From Anaerostipes sp. (GTDB taxonomy: Bacteria; Bacillota; Clostridia; Lachnospirales; Lachnospiraceae), in assembly GCA_028704435.1 (NCBI GenBank), contig JAQWFL010000001.1:124001-188000 (forward strand): a stretch of 64,000 bases of DNA, read 5' to 3'. Positions 36,491 through 43,792 of the stretch are shown in pieces. Every line of letters starts with the position of its first letter. Position 1 is the stretch's first letter. The notes beneath the pieces were generated by a model. It was not told where the DNA came from and did not search any database. It saw only the letters and a program-made list of their open reading frames with translations. Made by a program: the position numbers and the translations under genes.

Positions 36491-37780
36491 ATGTCGCCAG
36501 GAGTTGTATTTATATTATTTTTTGTTATTTTGCTTTTATCAGTACCAATTTCTATTTCATTAGGGATTGTATCTGTTTTACCAAGTATATTTGATTCATC
36601 CTTTACTGCAAGTGCAACCTATGTCATCCGTTCTATGTTCGGAGGTTTAGACAGTTTTCCATTACTTGCAGTGCCAATGTTTGTTTTATCTGGAATTATT
36701 ATGGCACGTGGTGGGATTTCAAAGAGACTATTTAACTTGTTTGCGTTTTTTATAGGAAAGAGAACTGCAGGACTTCCCTGCGCCGTTATTATTACTTGTT
36801 TATTCTATGGTGCTATTTCAGGATCAGGAATTGCAACGGTAGCAGCAGTTGGAAGTATGACAATTCCTATCTTAGTAGGGTTAGGGTATGATAAGCAGTT
36901 TGTAACTGCTATGGTTGCCATTGCAGGAAGTTTAGGAGTTATTATTCCACCGAGTATTCCATTTATTATGTTTGGTATGGCATCTGGGGAATCTGTAAGT
37001 GATGTTTTTCTAGCCGGAATTGTACCAGGAATTATGATAGGTTGTTTCCTAATGATATACGCTATTTTTTATTGTAAGAGACATGGAGAAGATAAACAAA
37101 AAATCAATGCTCATGTTGATTCTTTACATGAAAAAGGAATTGTTGGAGTATTTAAGGAAAGTTTTTTCGCTTTGCTTTCTCCGGTTATTATTTTAGGATG
37201 TATTTATTCAGGAGTAACATCACCAACAGAAGCCGCAGTAATTTCTGTATTTTACTCTTTGATTATTAGTATTTTTGTATACAAATCATTGCCAGTGGGC
37301 GAAGTGTTAGGAGTATTTAGAGAAGGTATCAAAACCTATGCACCAATTTTGTTTATTTTGTCAGCATCTACAGCATTTTCAAGAGTTCTGACCTTGATGC
37401 AAGTACCACAGATTATCAGTGCATGGATTTTAGATAATTTCTCAAGTAAAATCTTAATTTTAATCATTGTAAACATTGTATTGCTATTAGTTGGTATGGT
37501 TATGGATACAACACCTGCTATCTTGATTTTAACACCAATTCTAATGCCAATTATGGTTGGAATAGGAGTCAACCCAATTCACTTTGGTGTATTTATGGTA
37601 GTTAACTTAGCCATTGGATTTGTAACACCGCCAATTGGAGTCAATCTGTTTATTGCAAGTTCCTTGACGGATATTCCAGTTACAGTGATATCTAAAAAGG
37701 TACTTCCAATGATAGGATATTTCTTAATTGCACTGTTACTGATTACATTTGTTCCACAAATTTGTTTGTGTTTACTTTAG
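36491..37780 (+). CDS. TRAP transporter large permease (DctM-like)
   Basis: 429 residues and about 12 hydrophobic segments. DctM features are LLSVPISISLGI, GLDSFPLLAVPMFVLSG, GAISGSGIATVAAVGS and VGMVMDTTPAILILTPILMPI. It begins directly after dctQ with a GGAGG inside the dctQ end. It uses ion gradients to import the ligand delivered by DctP. Confidence 0.95.
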   Translation: MSPGVVFILFFVILLLSVPISISLGIVSVLPSIFDSSFTASATYVIRSMFGGLDSFPLLAVPMFVLSGIIMARGGISKRLFNLFAFFIGKRTAGLPCAVIITCLFYGAISGSGIATVAAVGSMTIPILVGLGYDKQFVTAMVAIAGSLGVIIPPSIPFIMFGMASGESVSDVFLAGIVPGIMIGCFLMIYAIFYCKRHGEDKQKINAHVDSLHEKGIVGVFKESFFALLSPVIILGCIYSGVTSPTEAAVISVFYSLIISIFVYKSLPVGEVLGVFREGIKTYAPILFILSASTAFSRVLTLMQVPQIISAWILDNFSSKILILIIVNIVLLLVGMVMDTTPAILILTPILMPIMVGIGVNPIHFGVFMVVNLAIGFVTPPIGVNLFIASSLTDIPVTVISKKVLPMIGYFLIALLLITFVPQICLCLL

Positions 37781-37795
37781 AAAGGAGTCACTAGA

Positions 37796-38827
37796 ATGAA
37801 AAAAATAAAATTACTTTTAATCTTGACTCTTGCTTGTGGAGCCATGATGGTAACAACAAGCTGCAGTAAGAAAAGCAAAGCAAATAATGAGGAGAAAGAG
37901 CAGACCTATGCATGGCCATTGGCAACATGTAGTACAGATGATACCATTACCAATGTATTTGCAGTTACATTTGCAGAGCAAGTAAAAAAATTAAGTAATG
38001 GAAAAATGAAGATTCAGGTTTATTCAAATAGTACACTAGGCGGAGATAGAGAGTTATTAGAGAGTTGTAAAGATGGAGATATTCCATTTGTTGTACAATC
38101 TCCAGCAACTCAGGTATCATTTATGCCTCAGCTTTGTGTTTTTGATTCTCCTTGTGCATTTGATACCATTGAACAGGCTAGAAAAGCAGTGGATGATCCT
38201 CAGTTTTTATCTAAAATCAAAGACATATATAAAGATGCAGGATATCAGCTTCTAGCATTTGGTGACCAGGGATTTCGTGTTATGACAACAAAGAAGGAAT
38301 TTACTGGATATGAAAGTTTTAAAGGACAAAAGATTCGTACCATGGAGAATAATTTCCATATTCAATTCTGGAAGGCTCTTGGAGCTAATCCAACACCAAT
38401 GTCATTTAGTGAAGTTTATATTGGACTTCAACAAGGAACTATTGATGCCCAAGAGAACGCATATGAAATTATTGTAAGTGCAAAATTATATGAGCAGCAA
38501 AAGAAGGTCATTGAAACCAATGCTGTTCCAGATTATATTTCTTTAATTGTAAGTGATTCTTTTTATAAAGGATTAAAGCCAGAGCAGCAAAAAATTGTAC
38601 GTGAAGCATCAAAGATTGCTCAGGAAACTGCAAGATCACAAGCGGATACAAGAAGAAATAAAAGGATTTCTGAGTTGGCAAAAGATGGAATGGAAATTGT
38701 GCAAGTAGACAAAGCTACATGGAAGAAGATGCAGAAGAGTAGTTCTGATGTATATGACTCAATTCAAAAGCAGTCAGGGAAAGAATTATTTGATTTATAT
38801 ATGAAAAACAGTACTTCAAAGCACTAA
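37796..38827 (+). CDS. TRAP transporter substrate-binding lipoprotein (DctP-like)
   Basis: 343 residues. Lipoprotein signal with lipobox TTSC (Cys about 23). The DctP fold has the conserved Arg in GQKIRTMEN that clamps a ligand carboxylate, followed by GLQQGTIDAQENAYEIIVSAKLYE. Organic-acid specificity is expected; shikimate, quinate or a reduced product is inferred from the cluster. Last of the TRAP operon. Confidence 0.93.
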   Translation: MKKIKLLLILTLACGAMMVTTSCSKKSKANNEEKEQTYAWPLATCSTDDTITNVFAVTFAEQVKKLSNGKMKIQVYSNSTLGGDRELLESCKDGDIPFVVQSPATQVSFMPQLCVFDSPCAFDTIEQARKAVDDPQFLSKIKDIYKDAGYQLLAFGDQGFRVMTTKKEFTGYESFKGQKIRTMENNFHIQFWKALGANPTPMSFSEVYIGLQQGTIDAQENAYEIIVSAKLYEQQKKVIETNAVPDYISLIVSDSFYKGLKPEQQKIVREASKIAQETARSQADTRRNKRISELAKDGMEIVQVDKATWKKMQKSSSDVYDSIQKQSGKELFDLYMKNSTSKH

Positions 38828-38849
38828 AATATCAAGAATATAAGATACC

Positions 38850-38888
38850 AAAAACAGAGAGCATATATAATTGTGTTCTCTGTTTTTT
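38850..38888 (+). terminator. Terminator after the TRAP operon
   Basis: AAAAACAGAGA / TCTCTGTTTTTT stem-loop with T-run. Confidence 0.88.
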
Positions 38889-38955
38889 ATGTGAATAAGC
38901 ACTTTTAGCAGATTGTTTCATACAATAATAAAAAGGCTTGGAAGGTGCTATTCTC

Positions 38956-39594
38956 TTGCAGACATTTCTGAACCCTTTTACACAGGAAGAAGAACAACAC
39001 TATTTGAAACTGAGCCAATTAGGAGATATCAATGCGAGAAATCTACTAGTAGAGCATAATTTAAGGCTGGTGGCACATATTGTTAAAAAATATTATAATT
39101 ATGACCGTGATAAAGAAGATTTGATTTCCGTTGGAACTATTGGACTTATAAAAGCAATTAATACATTTAATATGGAGAAGAAAAGCAGATTAGTAACATA
39201 TGCAGCAAGATGTATTGAAAATGAAATCCTTATGTTATTGAGACAAGAAAAGAAGTGTTCCAAAGACACATCAATTTATGATCCCATTGGAATTGACAAA
39301 GAAGGAAATGAAATTAATCTATTAGATATTCTGGGAACTTATGAAGAAAATATTGTTGAACAGTTAGAACAAAAGGAACAGGTTTTAGTTTTATATCATC
39401 TGTTAAATCAGATGAAACCATCAAGAGAAAAAACAACATTAATTTATCGATATGGATTATATGGATTAAAGCCAAAAACTCAGAAAGAAGTAGCTAAAAT
39501 CCTTGGAATATCTAGATCATATGTAAGCCGGATTGAGAAAAAAGGAATTAGTATATTGTCTGAAATGATGATGCAAAGAGAAACGCACAGCTAA
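38956..39594 (+). CDS. sigK: Sporulation sigma factor, SigK-like
   Basis: 212 residues from a TTG at 38956 (GGAAGGTG upstream; a TTG at 38938 is an alternative). Sigma-70 regions 2 and 4 with SigK hallmarks: ARNLLVEHNLRLVAHIVKKY, EDLISVGTIGLIKAI, YAARCIENEILM, DPIGIDKEGNEI and ISRSYVSRIEKK. It has no hydrophobic pro-sequence, so no proteolytic activation is expected, as in Clostridioides. Region 4.1 is divergent (MKPSREKTTLIYRYGLYG). The gene is intact with no skin-type insertion. Mother-cell sporulation role inferred; location inside a catabolic island is unusual. Confidence 0.8.
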   Translation: MQTFLNPFTQEEEQHYLKLSQLGDINARNLLVEHNLRLVAHIVKKYYNYDRDKEDLISVGTIGLIKAINTFNMEKKSRLVTYAARCIENEILMLLRQEKKCSKDTSIYDPIGIDKEGNEINLLDILGTYEENIVEQLEQKEQVLVLYHLLNQMKPSREKTTLIYRYGLYGLKPKTQKEVAKILGISRSYVSRIEKKGISILSEMMMQRETHS

Positions 39595-39611
39595 AATTAG
39601 CTGTGCGTTTC
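39580..39611. terminator. Hairpin at the end of sigK, between convergent genes
   Basis: Perfect 15-bp arms GAAACGCACAGCTAA / TTAGCTGTGCGTTTC with a 2-nt loop. The left arm includes the last sigK codons. Only a short T-rich tail follows on either strand. Confidence 0.7.
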
Positions 39612-39647
39612 ATCTATATCTATAAACTTATAAGGAATGGCAATCTT

Positions 39648-41648
39648 TTATAGGTACTCTAAATCTTTAAGAATTGTTACAAGATTTCTACCTTCTGCAG
39701 TACCTTCGATGATACGACGAGCACGGACACTGTCACCAATGTTTATAATCTTAACCTCAGTATCGGCAAATGCTTCGTTAATATCGTTATAAATTGGAGC
39801 ATTGGCTTTCATACCAAGACAGACAAATCCATAATCGAAGTCTAATTCTTTAATTTCATCATTAACTTTCACTGTAAATGCATCTGCTTTTACTTCTTGC
39901 AGAGCAGTATTTGGCATTTGATTTACGTTATATTTTTCCATTAATTCTTTTGTACTTGATTTTGATACTGGATCTAAATCCTTACCAATTACAGGCATCA
40001 TTTCTACGATACTGACGTTAGCACCCTTTGGAGCAAAGTATTCAACAACATCAAGTCCTACAGCACCACCACCAACAACAACAACTTTCTTGCCGTTTAA
40101 ATCAGTATTTGCATATGCATCTAAGTTGTTAATCATACCAATAATTGATTTTACGTTAGAATCTTCTTTGTCAATAAAGTCATGTAATCCTTTAATTGGT
40201 GGAAGGAGTGGATTAGAACCAGTAGCATTTACAATAATGTTTGGATTAAGGTTCTTAATCATATTCACATTTGCATCGTGTCCTCTAAAAATAAATAAGT
40301 TTGACAACTTAGAAGCACGAGTTTCTAAATATTTAGGGAAATCACCTAAACGTTTTTTATCTGGAATCTTTGAAATCTCGGCTGCAAGTCCACCGAGGTT
40401 ATCTTTCTTTTCGTATAAGAATGTAGTGCATCCAACCTCAGCAGCAGTACAAGCAGCTTCAAGACCTGCAGTTCCACCACCAATAACAACTACATTACAT
40501 GATTTCTTAATCTGTTCTTTTCTGTAAGCATCATCATAAAATACTTCAGGGTTTACAGTACAACGAATTGGTCGGTTACCACCGATACGGTTTCCTGCAC
40601 ATCCAATATTACAAGAGATACATTTACGAATATCTTCTTCATGTCCAGATTCAACTTTTGATACCCAGTGAGGATCAGCGATTAATCCACGTCCCATACC
40701 AATTAAATCGGCATCTCCACGAGCTAAAATATCTTCTGCAACCTTAGGATCTCTAATGTTACCCATAGTTACACAAGGTTTTTTGTATTTTTCTTTGACC
40801 GCTTTTGCCATGTAAGAACGCCATCCATCTTTTAAGAAGTTTGAATCAATTTGATATTGAATGGTTCCGTTTAATCCACAAGATACATCAAATGCATCAA
40901 CCTCATCTTGGAAATACTGAAGGTATTCAATACAGTCATCTAAAGTATTCCCGCCTTCCATTAATTCTTCTGCACTTAAGCGAATAAAAATAGGGAACAT
41001 AGGTCCAACTTGATTACGTACTTCTTCAACGACTAATTTTGTGAAGCGAGCACGATTCTCAGGAGTTCCTCCAAATTCGTCGGTTCTGTCATTTGTAAGT
41101 GGAGATAGGAATTGGCTTAATAAGTAAGAGTGACCAGCGTGAATTTCAACACAGTCAAAACCGCATGTTTGAGCACGTTTTGCGGCTTCTCCGAATTTCT
41201 TTGCAATTCTATGAATTTCGTCCACTGTTAATGGGCGAGGAATTTCCCCACCTTCTTTAGATGGAATATTAGAAGCAGAAACTGGCTGCATATTAATTCG
41301 TGCCGATTGAGCAGAAGCACCAGCATGGTTTAGTTGAATTCCAAGACATCCGCCATGAGAGTGTACTGTTTCACAGAATTTAAAGTATCTTGGCATAAAG
41401 TTGTCATGATCAATTCTGATTTGAGTTGTTCCATTGGATCCTTCTGGAGAGTCAACACTTGCATTCTCCACCATAATAAGACCTACATCACCCTTTGCTC
41501 TCTCTGCATAATACTGAATATGAAGAAAACTCATTTCTCCATTTTGCAACCCGTAGTTTGTACCCATAGGCATCATCATAACTCTATTCTTTAAAGTCAT
41601 ATTCTTAATTGTTAATGGGCTAAAAAGATTTTTGTAATTACTTTTCAT
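39648..41648 (-). CDS. Old-Yellow-Enzyme/2,4-dienoyl-CoA reductase-type flavoprotein 2
   Basis: 666 residues with the same layout as the 31625 enzyme. FMN barrel (FSPLTIKNMTLKNRVMMMPMG, EIHAGHSYLLSQFLSPLTNDRTDEFGG), cluster cysteines CISCNIGCAGN with a further Cys in IRCTVNP, then FAD/NAD(P) sites VVIGGGTAGLEAA and VVVGGGAVGLDVV. It is clearly diverged from the first copy, so it probably reduces a different intermediate. It is transcribed leftwards, downstream of the third LysR gene. Confidence 0.9.
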   Translation of the reverse strand: MKSNYKNLFSPLTIKNMTLKNRVMMMPMGTNYGLQNGEMSFLHIQYYAERAKGDVGLIMVENASVDSPEGSNGTTQIRIDHDNFMPRYFKFCETVHSHGGCLGIQLNHAGASAQSARINMQPVSASNIPSKEGGEIPRPLTVDEIHRIAKKFGEAAKRAQTCGFDCVEIHAGHSYLLSQFLSPLTNDRTDEFGGTPENRARFTKLVVEEVRNQVGPMFPIFIRLSAEELMEGGNTLDDCIEYLQYFQDEVDAFDVSCGLNGTIQYQIDSNFLKDGWRSYMAKAVKEKYKKPCVTMGNIRDPKVAEDILARGDADLIGMGRGLIADPHWVSKVESGHEEDIRKCISCNIGCAGNRIGGNRPIRCTVNPEVFYDDAYRKEQIKKSCNVVVIGGGTAGLEAACTAAEVGCTTFLYEKKDNLGGLAAEISKIPDKKRLGDFPKYLETRASKLSNLFIFRGHDANVNMIKNLNPNIIVNATGSNPLLPPIKGLHDFIDKEDSNVKSIIGMINNLDAYANTDLNGKKVVVVGGGAVGLDVVEYFAPKGANVSIVEMMPVIGKDLDPVSKSSTKELMEKYNVNQMPNTALQEVKADAFTVKVNDEIKELDFDYGFVCLGMKANAPIYNDINEAFADTEVKIINIGDSVRARRIIEGTAEGRNLVTILKDLEYL

Positions 41649-41806
41649 TCTGCTTCCTCCGTAAAATAAAATTTTAGAACGTGAAGGGTATTATAATTAT
41701 ATTCACATTCCAGGTTGTTAAAAAATCTACATTTAAAAATCTAACAATGAACTGATAGTGTCATTATAAAGCCATTAACTCATAAAAACAAATACTTGTT
41801 TTAATG

Positions 41807-41841
41807 AAAAACGATAGAAAAAATCTATGAATTATCGTTTT
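41807..41841 (-). terminator. Hairpin at the 3' end of LysR gene C
   Basis: AAAACGATA / TATCGTTTT arms spanning the LysR-C stop codon. The minus strand continues into a T-rich tract. It also contains TCTATGAATT, one half of the palindrome at 30571. Confidence 0.55.
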
Positions 41842-42721
41842 CAGTATTTGTACGCTTTTTGATGAATTTAATAAATTTTTTTACCACTGTAATCTGATAA
41901 TTTTCTTTTAAATATGCCATATACACAGTATGTGTCAAATGAGGTGATACTATAGGTAGAATTTCAATGTCTGCATTTTGAATTTGTTCTATGTTTGAGA
42001 CGAGAGCAATACCGAAATCTTCAGCAACTAAAGAAGCAATAGAATTTTCATCTGGACACTGGCATGTTATATTTGGGTGTATTTTATGTTCCATAAAAAT
42101 AGAATTTAAAATATTTCCAAGTCCAGAGTTTGTGTCATATCCTATGACTGGATACTGAGTCAAGCAATCTAATGTAATATTCTTTTCTTTTGATAAAGGA
42201 TGTCCTTTTGGTGTAATAATAACAAGATCATTGATTTGAATTGGAAAAAATTCAATGTCTGGTTCATTTTCTGCATGAGAAGCAAAAATAATGTCATAAA
42301 TATGATTCTTAAGACCTTTAATCATCTCTTTTGTATAAGACTGGGTAAAGGAAAATTCAATATCATGATTCTTTTCTTCGTTTAAAAATTGTCGTACATT
42401 GTGAGGAATATAAGAAGTAGATAATGGGTAGACATATGCAAGATCAATGCGACCAAAACCATCTGAAAGTTGTTTCATATGGTGGGTGGCAGAGTCCACT
42501 TCTTTAAGAATTTTCTCAACGTGTTCAAGCAAAATAACACCATACTTTGTCAGCTCGATATTTCGTCCAACATGTTGAAATAAGACGATGTCAAGTTCAT
42601 CTTCTAACGTGGCAATAGATCGGCTTAAGCTGGGCTGAGATATGTTTAATTCTTGAGCTGCTAGACGATAGTGTTGTAGTTTAGCAACTGTTTGAAAATA
42701 GTATAATTGATTTAATGTCAT
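41825..42721 (-). CDS. LysR-type transcriptional regulator C
   Basis: 298 residues, MTLNQLYYFQTVAKLQHYRLAAQELNISQPSLSRSIATLEDEL at the N-terminus, with an effector domain from about 90 to 295. AGGAGG lies upstream of the ATG. It lies between the second flavoprotein (same strand) and aroD (divergent), so it may regulate both. It is the most diverged of the three LysR copies. Confidence 0.93.
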   Translation of the reverse strand: MTLNQLYYFQTVAKLQHYRLAAQELNISQPSLSRSIATLEDELDIVLFQHVGRNIELTKYGVILLEHVEKILKEVDSATHHMKQLSDGFGRIDLAYVYPLSTSYIPHNVRQFLNEEKNHDIEFSFTQSYTKEMIKGLKNHIYDIIFASHAENEPDIEFFPIQINDLVIITPKGHPLSKEKNITLDCLTQYPVIGYDTNSGLGNILNSIFMEHKIHPNITCQCPDENSIASLVAEDFGIALVSNIEQIQNADIEILPIVSPHLTHTVYMAYLKENYQITVVKKFIKFIKKRTNTENDNS

Positions 42722-42758
42722 AGACGCCTCCTTTTGGTTCTCTTTATAAAATTATTAT

Positions 42759-42772
42759 ATCATATGAATGAT
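42759..42772. promoter_or_regulatory. Inverted repeat in the LysR-C/aroD intergenic region
   Basis: ATCAT-ATGA-ATGAT, 36 bp upstream of the aroD -35. Candidate operator; weaker case than 30571. Confidence 0.4.
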
Positions 42773-42807
42773 ACTTTTTCGCTATCAATATATAATAAAA
42801 CTTGTAA

Positions 42808-42835
42808 TTGTCGTATCAATAAAAGAGTGTATAAT
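42808..42835 (+). promoter_or_regulatory. Probable aroD promoter
   Basis: TTGTCG (42808-42813), 16-bp spacer, TATAAT (42830-42835). Confidence 0.6.
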
Positions 42836-42910
42836 AGACATATAGTTGTTAAAAAAATAACCGTTCGTTGTAACAAGCAGTTTCTTAGAAACAAGAGAAA
42901 GAGGTATAGA

Positions 42911-43672
42911 ATGAATACAGTGAAAGTTAGAGATATTGTAATTGGAGAAGGACGTCCTAAAATTTGTGTTCCTATTGTAGGAGTTACAAAGAGTGCAATT
43001 ATCGAGGAAGCAAAGACATTTGATAAGATTCCAGTAGATGTTGTAGAGTGGCGTGTGGACTGGTTTGAAGATGTATTTGAATTTGATAAAGTAGAAGAAG
43101 TATTAAGGGGACTACGTGATGCACTAGGGAATATTCCTGTTTTATTTACATTCCGTACTTCAAAAGAAGGTGGAGAAAAAGCAATTGATCCTAAAGCATA
43201 TGCCCAGCTTAACAAGAACGCCGCAAAGACAGGACTTGTTGATTTAATCGATGTAGAAGCGTTTACTGGAGATGATATTGTAAAGGACATTATTAAATCT
43301 GTCCATGATAGTGGAGTTAAGGTTGTGGCTTCCAATCATGATTTTGATAAGACGCCAGAGAAGGATGATATTGTTGGAAGACTAAGAAAGATGCAGGATC
43401 TAGGTGCTGACATTCCTAAGATTGCAGTTATGCCAACATGTAAGAGAGATGTATTAACACTTCTTTGTGCAACAGAGGAGATGCATACTGACTATGCTAA
43501 GTGTCCAATTATTACAATGTCCATGGCTGGAACAGGATTTGTAAGTCGCCTGTGTGGAGAAGCATTTGGATCTTCTTTGACATTTGGGGCTGCAACAAAA
43601 GCATCTGCACCAGGACAAGCTGGAGTTGTAGAATTAGAAAAGGCACTTGAATTTATTCATGGTGCAATGTAA
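42911..43672 (+). CDS. aroD: 3-Dehydroquinate dehydratase, type I
   Basis: 253 residues. The ATG at 42911 is used; the frame extends upstream but those residues do not resemble the family. Catalytic His143 in SNHDFDKTP and Schiff-base Lys170 in PKIAVMPTC are at the canonical numbers, and VVEWRVDWFE provides the substrate-binding Glu/Arg. It interconverts 3-dehydroquinate and 3-dehydroshikimate. Type I enzymes serve biosynthesis or quinate breakdown. Its place beside the LysR and reductase genes, away from other aro genes, favours the catabolic role. Confidence 0.93.
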   Translation: MNTVKVRDIVIGEGRPKICVPIVGVTKSAIIEEAKTFDKIPVDVVEWRVDWFEDVFEFDKVEEVLRGLRDALGNIPVLFTFRTSKEGGEKAIDPKAYAQLNKNAAKTGLVDLIDVEAFTGDDIVKDIIKSVHDSGVKVVASNHDFDKTPEKDDIVGRLRKMQDLGADIPKIAVMPTCKRDVLTLLCATEEMHTDYAKCPIITMSMAGTGFVSRLCGEAFGSSLTFGAATKASAPGQAGVVELEKALEFIHGAM

Positions 43673-43699
43673 GTATAGTATTATAAACTGTAAAGCATA

Positions 43700-43731
43700 T
43701 CCACTACCTAAATAGGTAGTGGACTTTTTTT
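43700..43731 (+). terminator. aroD terminator
   Basis: Perfect 11-bp stem TCCACTACCTA/TAGGTAGTGGA with an AA loop, then seven T. Confidence 0.93.
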
Positions 43732-43792
43732 GTATAACATTATAAAATTGAAACGATATGATGATGTACAAAAGAACGAGGAGGCATACAAA

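Noticed and set aside
36491-38827. C4-dicarboxylate (malate/succinate) specificity for the TRAP system
   Set aside because: Family name only; the binding protein keeps the carboxylate Arg but the gene context points to hydroaromatic acids, so no dicarboxylate call was made.
42760-43335. 191-codon minus-strand frame opposite aroD
   Set aside because: Antisense shadow of a gene with canonical catalytic residues; composition is Ser/Thr-rich as expected for reverse reading.
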